From assembly GCA_963817615.1 (NCBI GenBank), contig CAWFPH010000003.1:1302001-1366000 (forward strand): DNA of 64,000 nt, given 5' to 3'. This DNA is from FEN-1219 sp963817615 (lineage in GTDB: Bacteria; Pseudomonadota; Gammaproteobacteria; Steroidobacterales; Rariloculaceae). A program made the position numbers and the translations under genes. Shown one piece after another: positions 37,248 through 45,527 of this stretch (position 1 is the stretch's first letter; the number at the start of each line of letters is the position of its first letter). The notes beneath the pieces were generated by a model. That model was not told the origin of the DNA, ran no database searches, and saw only the letters and a program-made list of their open reading frames with translations.

Positions 37248-38084
37248 TCAAGTCGCGGCGTCGGTAGCCGGATCTGCTCGCCGCCGCCATCCCACGGTCG
37301 ACCGAGCGAACCGTTCGCCTCCGCCAGGCGCGAACACACCCTCGCTCGCCAGCCAACGATAGTGCGTGACTTCGATCCGCCCGGGATCGAGGACGATGAC
37401 GTTGAACGAATTGTATTCGCCTCGACCCCGCGTCGAAGTCGCTGTGCCGGCCTGCACGACGACCGGTTCATGCGCGGCCGCGTCGGCGCGCGCCGATCCT
37501 TCAGACGCAATGCTTCGATGCAGATGTCCCGCCAGCACCAGATCGCAGCCGCAAGCCGCCAGCATTTCTCTGGCGAGCGCTGCGCGGCCGACGATCCCGT
37601 GAGCGCTGAAGGCGGCCGGGAGATCCACGGGGTGATGAGTCACGACGACCTTCATGACTCCATCCGGGAGGCCCAGCAGTCGCTGCCGAACACGATCGAT
37701 CTGCAGCTCGTTGATCCGGCCCTCCTTGAAGGTCAGCGAGCGCGAGGTGTTGATGCCGACGACTCCGATCTCGTCGTCGACGAACCAAGGTTCCAGGTCG
37801 TCCGCGATGTAACGCCGGTATCGAGCGAGAGGGCTGGCGAATCGCCTAACGACGTCGTAGAGCGGAACGTCGTGGTTCCCGGGCACGACGATTTGCGGCG
37901 TCGGCAGTCGGTCCAAGAACGCTCGAGCGGCGGCGAACTGGCTGCTCCGCGCGCGCTGCGTGAGATCGCCGGACACCGTGACGAGGTCCGGCTCTATCGC
38001 TTGGACCGCGTTCACCAACGGGTCGAGCAATCCGGGGTCGACGCGGCCGAAGTGCAGATCCGACAAGTGAACGAGCGTGCGCAT
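37248..38084 (-). CDS. Calcineurin-like metallophosphoesterase
   Basis: A 278-residue protein with all five metallophosphoesterase motifs: VHLSDLHFGRVDP, VTVSGDLTQRAR, VVPGNHDVPLYD, VVVTHHPVDLPA and VLAGHLHRSIA. It resembles CpdA-like cyclic nucleotide or nucleoside phosphodiesterases, with two metal ions in the active site. There is no signal peptide, so it acts in the cytosol. It is the last gene of a minus-strand operon with a lipid kinase (gap 10 bases) and a PAP2 phosphatase, which points to a lipid-phosphate rather than a cAMP role (inference). Confidence 0.9.
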   Translation of the reverse strand: MRTLVHLSDLHFGRVDPGLLDPLVNAVQAIEPDLVTVSGDLTQRARSSQFAAARAFLDRLPTPQIVVPGNHDVPLYDVVRRFASPLARYRRYIADDLEPWFVDDEIGVVGINTSRSLTFKEGRINELQIDRVRQRLLGLPDGVMKVVVTHHPVDLPAAFSAHGIVGRAALAREMLAACGCDLVLAGHLHRSIASEGSARADAAAHEPVVVQAGTATSTRGRGEYNSFNVIVLDPGRIEVTHYRWLASEGVFAPGGGERFARSTVGWRRRADPATDAAT

Positions 38085-38094
38085 GGCCGACTGC

Positions 38095-39000
38095 CTACAC
38101 CTCTTTGGTGACTGCGGGAACGATGACCGTCAGTGCCGCCGGCAGCACGCGGTATCGCAAAGGGGTGTGCACGTCGATAAGCTCGCCGTCGTTGGCGATT
38201 CGCAACCTTGCGTGGCGCGTCTCGACCTCGAAGCTCTCGGCGGTCGTCATGTCGAAGTCTGTCGACTGCTTGAGCCGATTGAAGAGGGTTCGCAACGCCA
38301 AACGCAAGAGACCGGCACGAGTCGTGCGATTGGCGACGTACAGGCTTATGACGCCTGCATCGATCTGCGTGCGCTGCCCGATCCGAAAGCCCTCTATCTC
38401 GTACCGGTTGTTGCCGACGAAGACAAACGGCGTCCGGCGATGCCACCGCTTACCTTCAACCTCGATTCGCACGTTGAGCCATGGATAGCGGCGCAACACG
38501 GTCACGACGGCAGCCGCGAGGGCGCGCCATTTGCCGTGCCCAAGGCGTTGACGCAGAGCTTCGCGGTCCGCGACGACCTCGGGATACAGACCAAGGCTCG
38601 AGTTGTTCAGAAAGTAGCGGTCGTTCACGCAGCCTGCATCGACCTTTATCGTGTGCCCCGCCGCGATCGTCTGGACGGCCGCGTCGAGATCGAGCGGTAT
38701 CCGTAGGTCTTTCGCGAAATGGTTCAGCGTTCCGAGCGGAAGGATCCCAAGCGCCACGTCGGTGCCGATGAGCTTCGACGCGGCAGCGCTCAGCGTCCCG
38801 TCACCGCCTCCGACAACGACTCGTTGCCTTCCATCGACGATGGCGCGCTCGAGCTCGGCGTCGAGCTCGCCCGGGGCAATCAACCTGACGTCCGACTCCA
38901 CGCCGGCGGACTTGAAGCGGTCCATGAGTTCCTCGGCGAACTCCTGCCGTTTGCCGGCGCCCGAAGAGGCGTTGACGATCACGAGAACCGGTGTATCCAT
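38095..39000 (-). CDS. Diacylglycerol/sphingosine kinase family lipid kinase
   Basis: A 301-residue kinase: N-terminal VLVIVNASSGAGKRQEFAEE, the nucleotide loop VVVGGGDGTLSAAASKL, GILPLGTLNHFAKDL and the C-terminal beta-sandwich with NRYEIEGFRIGQRTQID. YegS/DagK-like enzymes phosphorylate lipids (diacylglycerol, phosphatidylglycerol) or sphingoid bases at the inner membrane. Its start abuts the stop of the PAP2 gene with no gap, and the metallophosphoesterase follows after 10 bases. Kinase plus phosphatase in one operon suggests turnover of a lipid phosphate. Confidence 0.9.
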   Translation of the reverse strand: MDTPVLVIVNASSGAGKRQEFAEELMDRFKSAGVESDVRLIAPGELDAELERAIVDGRQRVVVGGGDGTLSAAASKLIGTDVALGILPLGTLNHFAKDLRIPLDLDAAVQTIAAGHTIKVDAGCVNDRYFLNNSSLGLYPEVVADREALRQRLGHGKWRALAAAVVTVLRRYPWLNVRIEVEGKRWHRRTPFVFVGNNRYEIEGFRIGQRTQIDAGVISLYVANRTTRAGLLRLALRTLFNRLKQSTDFDMTTAESFEVETRHARLRIANDGELIDVHTPLRYRVLPAALTVIVPAVTKEV

Positions 39001-39681
39001 CTATACGAGGCTCCGTTGCCGCGCGGGTCGCCAGTGACGCCACAACGCGAGCACCAGTGCCGACCATGCAACCGCCTCGAGCATTCCCGCCAAGACATCG
39101 CTGAGGTAGTGGACGCCAAGATAGACGCGGCTAAAGCCCACCAAGGCAATCATCGAGGCTCCGCCCGCGATTGCGAAGCCACGGATGCGCGCGTTGAGCG
39201 GTAACACGCAAGCGACGACGAAGCCGTAAAGCACGGTCGAGGCCATGGCATGGCCGCTTGGAAAACTGTAGCTGGGAAGAGTCAACAGCGGGTCCGCGAA
39301 CAGTGGCCGATCGCGATGCAGAACGAGCTTCAGAGCATAGTTCAGCAAGTCGCCGCCCACGACCAGCGCGAGCATCGCAACGGCCCGATCTCGATGCCGA
39401 TGCCGAGCCAGGACGACGGCCACGACGATGGAAACGATCGTCAGCGTGGAAGGCGCGCCGAAAAAGCTGATGGCGATCGAGACCGCGGTTATCGAGGGCG
39501 CTGCGCGCGCGTGCAGCCAGGCGCCGACCAGGCCATCGACGGAGGCGACCCAGCCGCCGCTCTCGATGGAAATGGCGATCGAAACGAATGCTAGGACCGC
39601 CAAGGAAAACAGCGCTATCGGGCAGGCGTGAGCGCGAATGTTCATCGAGTCCGGAGCGATCTTTGTGGCCGCGTGAGTCAT
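39001..39681 (-). CDS. PAP2-family membrane phosphatase
   Basis: A 226-residue inner-membrane phosphatase with six hydrophobic segments and the three PAP2 motifs KLVLHRDRP, YSFPSGHAMAS and SRVYLGVHYLSD. It dephosphorylates lipid phosphates or undecaprenyl diphosphate on the outer face of the membrane. First gene of the operon PAP2-lipid kinase-metallophosphoesterase; the stop at 39001 directly abuts the kinase start. A ribosome site is not obvious at ATG 39681; ATG 39645 (MNIRAHACPIALF), closer to the first helix, is an alternative. Confidence 0.9.
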   Translation of the reverse strand: MTHAATKIAPDSMNIRAHACPIALFSLAVLAFVSIAISIESGGWVASVDGLVGAWLHARAAPSITAVSIAISFFGAPSTLTIVSIVVAVVLARHRHRDRAVAMLALVVGGDLLNYALKLVLHRDRPLFADPLLTLPSYSFPSGHAMASTVLYGFVVACVLPLNARIRGFAIAGGASMIALVGFSRVYLGVHYLSDVLAGMLEAVAWSALVLALWRHWRPARQRSLV

Positions 39682-39827
39682 CCAGAGTCGATGGCATGCA
39701 CGCCTTGGGCCAATGCTGCCGCGGGCACGCTCGACGCACGCGTTGTCGTCACGCCGCAGCGTTAGCGCCCATCGGCGGCCAAGAGCGGTTTAGATTCCTC
39801 CTGAGCGTGAGCTGCTGCAGTGAAAAA

Positions 39828-39857
39828 GATCAAGCGCAAACCGCAAGCTCGTATAAT
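39828..39857 (+). promoter_or_regulatory. Probable -10 element upstream of the VOC protein gene
   Basis: An exact TATAAT stands at 39852-39857, about 95 bases before the VOC gene. The region 17-18 bases upstream (GATCAAGC) matches the -35 consensus only weakly. TATAAT is rare in this GC-rich sequence, so I report it as a candidate promoter. Confidence 0.4.
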
Positions 39858-39950
39858 GCCGCAAGTGAAACACCTCGCCATTCGCCCCGTCGCGCCGGCG
39901 CCGGAAGCCGATGGACGTCGCCGGGCGAGTAGCGGCTAGACACCGGGGAT

Positions 39951-40853
39951 ATGCCGATGAACGAAGTGCAGCGCGATCGCGGGACCCTCGAGACGGCCGC
40001 CGTGCGGCGGCGCACGCTGCTCGGCGCGCTCTGCGCCGGCGCCTGCGCGACGATCGTGCGGCCCATGCGTGCGCATGGCGAGGCACGCGCGCTGCCGCTC
40101 AAGAATCTCGGCCTCGAGCATCTCGACATCGTGGTCCCCGACCCGGCCGAGTCCGCACGCTTCTACAAGCGCGTGTTCTCCTCGCCGCTGCACGAGCAGG
40201 AGTTCCGCGGCGGGAAGCGCTACTTCGTGCTGCTCGGCGATTTGCCGCCCGACCGCCAAGTCGGGTACATCGCCATCGGCGCAGCCAACGGTCGACCGAT
40301 CACCGTGGGACATTACTGCGCGCTCGCCGAATCGGCCGACGTAGCCGCCGTCGGCAAGGAGCTCGCGGCAGCCGGGTATCCCGCGCCCGGCGGCGGCTTC
40401 GGCATGATCCCTGACCCCGACGGCCTGCAGCTCCAGCTCTTCAAGCCACCGGCGGGCCTCGTGACCGCGGCTGTGCCGTCCACGCTCGAAGTAACGGACG
40501 ACGGCGTGCTGGCTCCGCTCGGGCTCGACCATGTGCTGCTCGCCGTGAGCGACCTCCAGCGTGCACTGCGTTACTACCGCTTCTTGTACGGCGAAGGGCT
40601 CGAAACGCGCGACGATACCGCTCCCGAGCGCGTTTGGTTCAATCTCGCCCGCAGTACGCGAATCGGACTGGAGCCGGTCACCCAAGGTGCAACGCCGCAC
40701 TTCGTGCGTTTCGGCATCAAGGTGGCGTCGTTCGACGGTACAGCGGTCGCGAGAGCCTTGCAGACAGCGGGCGCCGAGGTGCTCTCGGTGGCACCGTCGC
40801 TGATTCGCTTTCGCGACAACTACGGCATCACGCTCGAGGTCGTTGCGAGCTAG
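39951..40853 (+). CDS. VOC/glyoxalase-fold protein with N-terminal signal
   Basis: A 300-residue protein with a Tat-like leader (VRRRTLLGALCAGACATIV) and two vicinal-oxygen-chelate modules: LKNLGLEHLDIVVPDPAESA with FYKRVFSSPL, and LGLDHVLLAVSDLQRALRYY with FRDNYGITLEVVAS. Metal ligands (His in LEHLDIV, His in GLDHVLL, Glu in ITLEVV) are present. The fold includes dioxygenases and isomerases; the export signal points to a periplasmic enzyme. ATG 39957 is an alternative start at better distance to GGGG. Its stop overlaps the stop of the convergent gene by about three bases. Confidence 0.8.
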   Translation: MPMNEVQRDRGTLETAAVRRRTLLGALCAGACATIVRPMRAHGEARALPLKNLGLEHLDIVVPDPAESARFYKRVFSSPLHEQEFRGGKRYFVLLGDLPPDRQVGYIAIGAANGRPITVGHYCALAESADVAAVGKELAAAGYPAPGGGFGMIPDPDGLQLQLFKPPAGLVTAAVPSTLEVTDDGVLAPLGLDHVLLAVSDLQRALRYYRFLYGEGLETRDDTAPERVWFNLARSTRIGLEPVTQGATPHFVRFGIKVASFDGTAVARALQTAGAEVLSVAPSLIRFRDNYGITLEVVAS

Positions 40854-41878
40854 CGCGGCTTTCCCTCTCCGGCCGTCCGCTCGAGGTAGCGCGCCGTGGA
40901 CAGCATGTTGCGCATGCCGTAGTTGCCCTCGTGGCAGGCGTACTCGAACACGCCGGCGCCGTCCGGCCGCGATTTCAAATCGAGCGTAGCGGTCCACGGG
41001 GCGGTCCAGGTGACCGGATCGACGAACGTGACCTCGTACCGGATCAAGTCGTGTGACGCTCGCGTGAAGCGCTCGATGAGGCGCAAGTCCGGAGAAGCGC
41101 CGCGCGTGGCGGCCTTCAGGTTGGTGGTTTCGACGACGAGCGTGTTGCCTTCCCAATGCCCGCGCGCGTCGCCCATGTACATCCGGATGGCCGGCGACAC
41201 GTGCACCGCTTTCGCTTGCGGCGACGAATCGACCGGAATGACACGCGTGTCGTGAATCAGCTCGTAGGTGATCGCAACGACGCTCGGAGCCTGCACGATT
41301 CGAAAATTCGCGTTGTAGACGGCAGGGAACATCGCGTCCGGAAACCCGCCGCCGTGGACGATGCACCGCACGCCGAGCCCGTAATCCGTGTAGGAGTCGC
41401 ACGGCTCGCCGCGCTGCAGGCTGCCGCACCGCTGGACCGGCAGTGGCGCCGCCTGAGACGTTCGCGGCGGTAGACGTCCATTCGGCGGGTCGATGACGAT
41501 CGAAGTGCGCCGCGAGCTCGTCTCGTATTCGCGCCAATGCGGTATGGGCGCGTTCGGCGCATCGACCTTGCCGGCGAGCACGTCGACGGACGCGAGATCG
41601 CGCGCGTCGCGTTGCTGTACGTCGGCCAGCCGCTTCGCGTATTCCTCATCGGTGAGGAATTCGCGCGTGCCGAATTCGACCGGCCGCTCGAACGGGACGC
41701 CGAACTCCGCCTCGCTCGTCCACTCTCCCTGAAGATTGGGATCGCCCCACGGCGTGCGTTGCGCCCAGTTGCTCGGCGGGCTGCTTTGCGCTTCGGCGCA
41801 GTGCGACACCGCGAGCTGCATCCACGCCACGAGCGCCCATACGGCGGGCACAGCAGTCCAAACGTCTCTGGTGTTCAC
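40850..41878 (-). CDS. Exported protein, second shorter relative of the long paralogues
   Basis: About 342 residues with a signal peptide (VWTAVPAVWALVAWMQLAVS, then HCAEAQS). Motifs WGDPNLQGEWTSEAEFGVPF and REFLTDEEYAKRLADVQ match the 'PDLSGVWT...FLTEEE' exported family. Later blocks GHWEGNTLVVETTNLKAAT and VTFVDPVTWTAPWTATLDL match the same order as in the genes at 27236 and 25542. It ends with FEYACHEGNYGMRNMLSTAR, the usual family end. Start GTG 41878 behind GGGGGAAGGGAC; the open frame to 41926 gives no better site. Convergent with the VOC gene, sharing stop-codon bases. Function unknown. Confidence 0.8.
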   Translation of the reverse strand: MNTRDVWTAVPAVWALVAWMQLAVSHCAEAQSSPPSNWAQRTPWGDPNLQGEWTSEAEFGVPFERPVEFGTREFLTDEEYAKRLADVQQRDARDLASVDVLAGKVDAPNAPIPHWREYETSSRRTSIVIDPPNGRLPPRTSQAAPLPVQRCGSLQRGEPCDSYTDYGLGVRCIVHGGGFPDAMFPAVYNANFRIVQAPSVVAITYELIHDTRVIPVDSSPQAKAVHVSPAIRMYMGDARGHWEGNTLVVETTNLKAATRGASPDLRLIERFTRASHDLIRYEVTFVDPVTWTAPWTATLDLKSRPDGAGVFEYACHEGNYGMRNMLSTARYLERTAGEGKPR

Positions 41879-42196
41879 GTCCCTTCCCCCACGGCGATTG
41901 TAGGTCGCGCGAATCGGCGGTTGCAAAGAGTGGTTCCAGGTCCGTCACGCAAGCCATTAGCCGCGTGTGACAATACCCGCGACATCCGCGGCGGCGCGAC
42001 CATTAGGGACCGGCCGCGAGCGCCTGCGCTGTCTCTACGAATTCCTGTCGCTTGCGTGTAGGCTGAGCGAAAGCCCCTCACGCCTGGTGTTCCCTCTGAG
42101 TCGAACACACCGCCGAGGGGGACGAATGTCTGCCCGACGAAGCGAGTCCGTCCGAGTCTCGCCCTCATCCACCGGTTGCACCCCGAGAGGCTACCC

Positions 42197-42847
42197 GTGC
42201 TAGAAGCACATCCCCCTCACGAAGCCATCCATACATGGAAGGACTTCGGTATCCACATTGCCACAATCGTCATCGGCTTGCTGATTGCCCTCGGCCTCGA
42301 ACAGAGCGTCGAGTGGATGCACCATCGGCAGCAGTTGAGAGAGACTCGTGAAGAGCTGGCGACCGAGCTCGATGAGAACCGAAACGTTGTACTCGCATTC
42401 GATCAGGAGCGGGCGCAGCGAATCCAGTCAGAGCTGGAACGCGACATGGCCCTGCTGCGCGCGCATCAATCGTCCGGCTCCCCGCTCACAGACCCGCTCG
42501 ACTACTCGTGGGACTTTCGCCGCTTTCCAGACGCCGCGTGGCAGGCCGCCAAGCAGAACGGCTCGTTGAGTCTAATGCCATACGACGAATTGAAGCGGAG
42601 CGCGTTCGCGTACACGGTTCTCGGCAACATCATGGACGCCTCGACCGCACTCTCGACGGCGCTGGAAGTCTCCGGAGCATTGGCAAAGAGTGCGCCGGAT
42701 GGCGACCTCTCTACGCGAGATACCGAGGCACTGATCGCCGCGACAGCCGATGCGCGCGGCAAACTGGCGTTCGCTCGTTTTCTGCTGAACGTTGCGGCGG
42801 TGCGGCTGCAACCGCAGGGCGCACCGTCTGCGGCTGTCGCCAGATGA
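42197..42847 (+). CDS. Single-pass membrane protein with HTW motif (unknown function)
   Basis: About 216 residues. EAHPPHEAIHTWKDFGIHIA leads into one membrane helix (TIVIGLLIALGLEQSVEWM) followed by HHRQQLRETREELATELDEN, a coiled coil and a helical periplasmic or cytosolic body. Proteins of this pattern, with 'HxWKDFxIHIATIxIGLLIA', are frequent in Xanthomonadales and sphingomonads but have no known role. GTG 42197 is chosen, with GAGAGG just upstream; the ATG at 42176 has no site. It stands alone, with a 270-base leader. Confidence 0.7.
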   Translation: MLEAHPPHEAIHTWKDFGIHIATIVIGLLIALGLEQSVEWMHHRQQLRETREELATELDENRNVVLAFDQERAQRIQSELERDMALLRAHQSSGSPLTDPLDYSWDFRRFPDAAWQAAKQNGSLSLMPYDELKRSAFAYTVLGNIMDASTALSTALEVSGALAKSAPDGDLSTRDTEALIAATADARGKLAFARFLLNVAAVRLQPQGAPSAAVAR

Positions 42848-42907
42848 ATTTGGTGCAGTGCAGGGAGCGAGCTGCGACCCGCCTCTGACAGAAGATTTTA
42901 GCTCGAT

Positions 42908-44509
42908 CTAGTCGCCCGCCTTCGACGCCTTCGCTGCGGCCGCATGGTGCCGGACGACGATTTCGGGGATGTCGGTAAACAACTCCCCTCGAATCGACTT
43001 TCCTTTGAGATAGTGATCGAAAAAGTTCAACTGAACGGTATTCGTGATTTCGATCATTCTCGAGCCGTCTATTGACCCTGAGAAGCCGATGGTCTTGAGA
43101 AAGGGCCATGCGTAAGTGAAGTCCGTAAAGTCAGTGTGCATCGAGCCCTTTATTGCGTAGTCCCAGAAATCGTGAGTGGGAGGCAAGTAGGCATAATCGT
43201 TCCCGCCTTGATGCCCCTGGTGATAGAACATGAGAAACGGCGCGGCCACTGGCTGATTCCAGTGACGACCGAATTGTGTGCCATCGAGATTCACCCCTGC
43301 CCCGCAGCGGCTATCGATTTTGCAGAACTCTCCTGCTGCCGCACCACCGTACGACATACCGATTACGCCAATCCTGCCGATATCGAGGATGCCGGTGAAT
43401 CCGGCAACCGGTGCCTGCAGTTCGCCGAGCGTATCTACGACAAATTGATTGTCTTCGACCCAGTATTGGATCAAGGAATTCTGCGTGGCGTAGTCATAAA
43501 GGAAATAGTCTTCGAGCAGCTCCTTTGAAATGACGTCTCGATAGGGTCGAAGCTCCTTCATGGCGACGGCCCGGCTCAGAAAGGCGTCTTTTTCATCGTC
43601 GTCGAGGGACATGTACTCTTCAGCCAACGGAGAAAGAACCGTCTTGATCGCGGAGACCTCCTCCATGCTATCGGACATTTCGAAGACGGTGCTCACGATG
43701 CCCTTGTACAACTCCTTTCGAGCAAAGCGGATGTCCCCGGGGCGCTGACTCGCTCGCGTGATCGTTCCGGCATTCTCGAGATTCACCTTCGCAGATTGAT
43801 AAGGATGAGCGATGCTGAGAACGACATAGCCATGGCTAGCAAGATGCTCCATCAACAACTGATTCTGGGAGGTGAAACCGAAGTCGAGAGCGTGGTTGAA
43901 TAGCAGTATCGGGAATGGCCCATCATCCAGTCGAGCGACAGGTGCCCGCACATGAGAGTGCGTCGGTACCTGTTTGAAATGCCCGAAGAAAAGACTCTGA
44001 CCCGTGTAGCTTCCTTCATAAAGCTCGTGAAACAAGGTTCGGACCGGGAAGGCGGCCGCTGCGCTTTCGTCTGCGGGATACCAAACTTCCACGTATAGCT
44101 CGCGGTTGCGTTCGGGCGAGTAGCGCTCCTTCCTCGATTCATCGGTAGTCGAGTAGTCGAACGTTCCAACTGCGTAGGGGCCTGTGGGTTCCGGTAGCCG
44201 GAAGACGGGCAACTGGTGAGCTAGGAATGCCGAGGCGCTCAACATGAGTAATAGCGGAAGCGCGCCTGCGATACGCCAGAGGAGTCTCGTCTCGGCCTTC
44301 TTCATCGATGCCAGCATTAGCACGATGAAGCCGATATATGCGGCAAGCATCTGCCAGCGCCAGCCTTCGAATATCGCTCCACATCCCATTGCAGCAAAGC
44401 CAGCGACGGCCAAAGTCTGATAATTCAATCGATGGTAGATCGGTCCAAGAACGAGTCTGATTATGGCGAGCGCAAATATCAGCAGAAGCAGGATTTCGAA
44501 CGGCTGCAA
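42908..44509 (-). CDS. Membrane-anchored alpha/beta hydrolase, PAF-acetylhydrolase-like
   Basis: A 533-residue protein. Residues 1-110 hold four hydrophobic segments (FEILLLLIFALAIIRLVLGP ...). The rest is an alpha/beta hydrolase: PFPILLFNHALDFGFTSQNQ (oxyanion strand), nucleophile GVIGMSYGGAAAGEF, a probable Asp in AGVNLDGTQFG and the His in KGSMHTDFTDF. The overall layout fits platelet-activating-factor acetylhydrolase-like lipases. Start TTG 44509 with GGAG upstream. The gene is visibly AT-richer and uses A/T third positions more than its neighbours, which suggests horizontal acquisition. It stands next to the candidate island but outside its left repeat. Confidence 0.85.
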   Translation of the reverse strand: MQPFEILLLLIFALAIIRLVLGPIYHRLNYQTLAVAGFAAMGCGAIFEGWRWQMLAAYIGFIVLMLASMKKAETRLLWRIAGALPLLLMLSASAFLAHQLPVFRLPEPTGPYAVGTFDYSTTDESRKERYSPERNRELYVEVWYPADESAAAAFPVRTLFHELYEGSYTGQSLFFGHFKQVPTHSHVRAPVARLDDGPFPILLFNHALDFGFTSQNQLLMEHLASHGYVVLSIAHPYQSAKVNLENAGTITRASQRPGDIRFARKELYKGIVSTVFEMSDSMEEVSAIKTVLSPLAEEYMSLDDDEKDAFLSRAVAMKELRPYRDVISKELLEDYFLYDYATQNSLIQYWVEDNQFVVDTLGELQAPVAGFTGILDIGRIGVIGMSYGGAAAGEFCKIDSRCGAGVNLDGTQFGRHWNQPVAAPFLMFYHQGHQGGNDYAYLPPTHDFWDYAIKGSMHTDFTDFTYAWPFLKTIGFSGSIDGSRMIEITNTVQLNFFDHYLKGKSIRGELFTDIPEIVVRHHAAAAKASKAGD

Positions 44510-45068
44510 TGATCATCTCCGTGGATATGCTTGCGCGAGCAATGGGATTGAGGCGCACCGTCGGTCGGGCGAATCGACCGTGTCATGTGCAAGCGGCATG
44601 CCAGTGGACCGAGTCACGGTGAACGTCAGAGCGGGCGCGCCGTGGCTGGCGCAAGCCCACCGAAAGGGAACGATGGACCATGGTCAACTCGACCAACTTG
44701 TCGCGGTCTTCGCCAATCGTCAACGTCGACTGAAATCCCTTTCGCGGTCGAGCCGCCGAAGTAACTCCGCGCCCTCCCCGATGTCCTTCGATCGTCGACC
44801 GGTCGTTCGCGCCTTGACGTCGCCGGCGTTGTGCTTGTCCCTAACCCGACAGTTCTCGCCGGCGATCTGCACGATATCCGCGCCGTGCCAGCCGCGGCGG
44901 GTGTTTCAAACCGGCTCTAATCCTTGGCCGGTCCAGAACAAGGTCGGCATCAGACCCCAGCGGGGCGACCTGCAGGGTCGCACCGCCCGTTGCTGCGGCC
45001 GAACGTGAAATAGCGAACACGGCAGCGAAACGATCGACTGCGTGTTGATTCCTGTACAGGACCGTGTA

Positions 45069-45091
45069 AATGAATTGGTGGGCCGTGCAGG
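45069..45091. repeat. Direct repeat of the tRNA-Lys 3' end (left copy, att-like)
   Basis: 23 identical bases with 61437-61459, in the same orientation. On the minus strand this is the 3' T-stem side, acceptor, CCA and the first bases beyond of tRNA-Lys. Similarity continues weakly into the T-loop (CTCGGACCTG here against GATCGAACCTG in the tRNA). The rest of the tRNA is absent, so this is a fragment, as left by site-specific integration. Confidence 0.75.
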
Positions 45092-45115
45092 CTCGGACCT
45101 GGGCCCGCCTCTCGC

Positions 45116-45287
45116 AACTCTTCAAGGGAACTGATCGGAAGGCCGGCGCATAACGCGGCGAACACCACGCGAAGCCTCATCGCCGATATCGACCGCGTCC
45201 GAGAACACCTCGCAGTCGAGCGCTGGCTCGTCATCTGTGGGCGTGGCGCACTACCCTAGCACTCGCTTATCGCTGGGGCTTTTCACG
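45116..45287 (+). pseudogene. Fragment of a proline iminopeptidase-like hydrolase gene
   Basis: One frame reads ANTTRSLIADIDRVREHL then AVERWLVICGRGALP and a stop at 45256. The next frame continues TTLALAYRWGFSR. This corresponds to the proline iminopeptidase segment NTT..LVADIE.LREHLGIERWLVFGGSWGSTLALAY (shown interrupted), with the nucleophile GGSWG damaged to CGRGA and one frameshift. N- and C-terminal parts are missing. It sits directly beside the tRNA-derived repeat and may have been truncated by the event that formed it. Confidence 0.65.
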
Positions 45288-45527
45288 GTGCGGCGTCGCA
45301 CGACTGAGACCCGGGGGGGGAGTCGGGAGATCGCGTGAAGTCAAACAGTTAGCGCCTTCCAGCATCGCGAATCTCGCGGAGCGCAAGAGCGTCGTAAGAC
45401 ACGACATGCGCCTGTATTCAAAGGCTTCGGATTGCTGGGTGGGTGATATGTGCGGGACGGCGGGCAATCGCGCTATTCTCTGCCGCAAGAATATAGGTTT
45501 GCCTTCGGGCACGGGGAGGTTGAGGCC

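Larger units (their letters stand above)
44510..45527. other. Degraded intergenic region at the left edge of the candidate island
   Basis: About 1 kb without an intact gene. It holds a 23-base copy of the tRNA-Lys 3' end (45069) and a fragment of a proline iminopeptidase-like gene (45116-45287). A 12-base palindrome TCCTGTACAGGA lies at about 45050-45062. Other open frames resemble no family. The last part, up to 45527, must contain the promoter of the G8-domain gene. I see no integrase. Confidence 0.6.

Noticed and set aside
45069..45144. Second tRNA-Lys gene at 45069
   Set aside because: Only the 3' end matches; anticodon, D-arm and 5' acceptor strand are absent.
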